Positions 63,685 through 64,000 of a stretch of DNA of 64,000 nt are shown here, one piece after another. The stretch covers positions 1-64,000 of the forward strand of contig CAXXFD010000003.1 in NCBI GenBank assembly GCA_963662905.2, read 5' to 3'. The notes beneath the pieces are model-generated. The model did not search any database and was not told the origin of the DNA. It saw nothing but the letters and a program-made list of their open reading frames with translations. How positions within the stretch are numbered: the first letter of the stretch is position 1; each line of letters opens with the position of its first letter. The DNA comes from G963662905 sp963662905 (GTDB lineage: Bacteria > Bacteroidota > Bacteroidia > Bacteroidales > WRLA01). A program made the translations under genes and the position numbers.

Positions 63685-64000
63685 TAAAATGAAGTTTGTT
63701 TGTACCCATTGGCATTTTTCCCTCGCGAATTTCGCGTAGAATCTTTAAACGGGTTTTTGCCAAAAATATGATACATAAGGTGTTCGTGTTTGTAAATTGC
63801 TGTAATCTAAGTTTTTGTACTTGTTATAAACTTGTGACTTATTTTGTCCATCCTGTCCAGAGGTCAAAGGTAATCAAATTGGGATTCTGACAAAATGCCT
63901 AAAGAGGAAAGATTGCGTTTTGGTAAAGTTTTCCAAAAGCATATGATAATCAGGAAAAGAGGGCTTAGTGCGCTGCTTTTAGTTTTATGTGTTTTGTAAA
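63685..64000. other. Upstream region of the unknown 602-residue gene
   Basis: No gene is supported. A minus-strand TATTTTTG (63761-63768) fits the -7 consensus for the gene ending at 61876, about 77 bp before its ATG, without a clear -33 element. The rest shows nothing notable. Confidence 0.4.

Noticed and set aside
63696..63890. 64-residue open frame at the right edge
   Set aside because: Hydrophobic and Cys-rich translation of an AT-rich promoter region with no start signal or similarity.

Overview
The window looks like part of the chromosome of an anaerobic or fermentative member of the Bacteroidetes, probably Bacteroidales-like. Four observations support this. Several secreted proteins carry Por/type IX (T9SS) C-terminal sorting domains. 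Several promoters fit the Bacteroidetes pattern TTTG-N19..22-TAnnTTTG. A trimeric NAD-linked [FeFe]-hydrogenase operon is present. Signal peptides repeatedly end in FAQ, IAQ or SAQ. No species can be named from the sequence alone.

Layout. 0.2-2.3 kb: a DDE transposase, a tRNA-Arg(ACG) with a terminator, and repeats. 2.3-10.2 kb: one giant gene for a two-module nonribosomal peptide synthetase (C-A-T-C-A-T-R) that ends in a cyclic-nucleotide-binding domain. 10.6-11.3 kb: a HEPN/MNT toxin-antitoxin pair whose HEPN half is broken. 11.4-22.6 kb: mostly housekeeping genes (DUF481 barrel, thioredoxin-like protein, ppk1, typA, arcC-arcB, SPFH protein, small heat-shock protein, yidD) and one unrecognised cysteine-cluster protein. 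22.6-34.5 kb: an accessory island of T9SS cargo. It includes a caspase-like/beta-helix gene split by an IS21-family element (exact ends and a 5-bp target duplication can be read) and two orphan copies of a T9SS sorting-domain cassette whose full-length relative ends the gene at 32207-34498. 34.6-39.7 kb: a tightly overlapping operon of VTC-domain polymerase, DUF4956 membrane protein, CotH-like protein, ankyrin/PPP-type phosphatase and a second CotH-like protein. 40.3-48.0 kb: two large hybrid sensor kinases, one with about ten PAS domains. 48.0-51.3 kb: a GH13 enzyme, a GAF histidine kinase and a small protein. 51.4-61.7 kb: a hydrogenase operon on the minus strand. 61.9-63.7 kb: a 602-residue protein of unknown function.

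How the genes work together. The hydrogenase operon runs hydC-hydB-hydA, then a hydrogenase-like sensor kinase, a stand-alone receiver, a receiver-kinase, rex, hydG and a TM1266-type regulator. Its promoter can be read upstream of hydC, overlapped by two tandem TGTTA-N6-TAACA palindromes that fit Rex operators, and a strong terminator closes the unit. This implies NADH/NAD control through Rex plus a phosphorelay that senses hydrogen or redox state. HydE and HydF are not in the window. HydA and the sensor both have Asp in place of the first Cys of the canonical TSCCP motif.

The best candidates for something undescribed are the VTC/DUF4956/CotH/ankyrin-phosphatase operon, the cyclic-nucleotide-binding NRPS, and the hydrogenase-embedded phosphorelay without a DNA-binding output.
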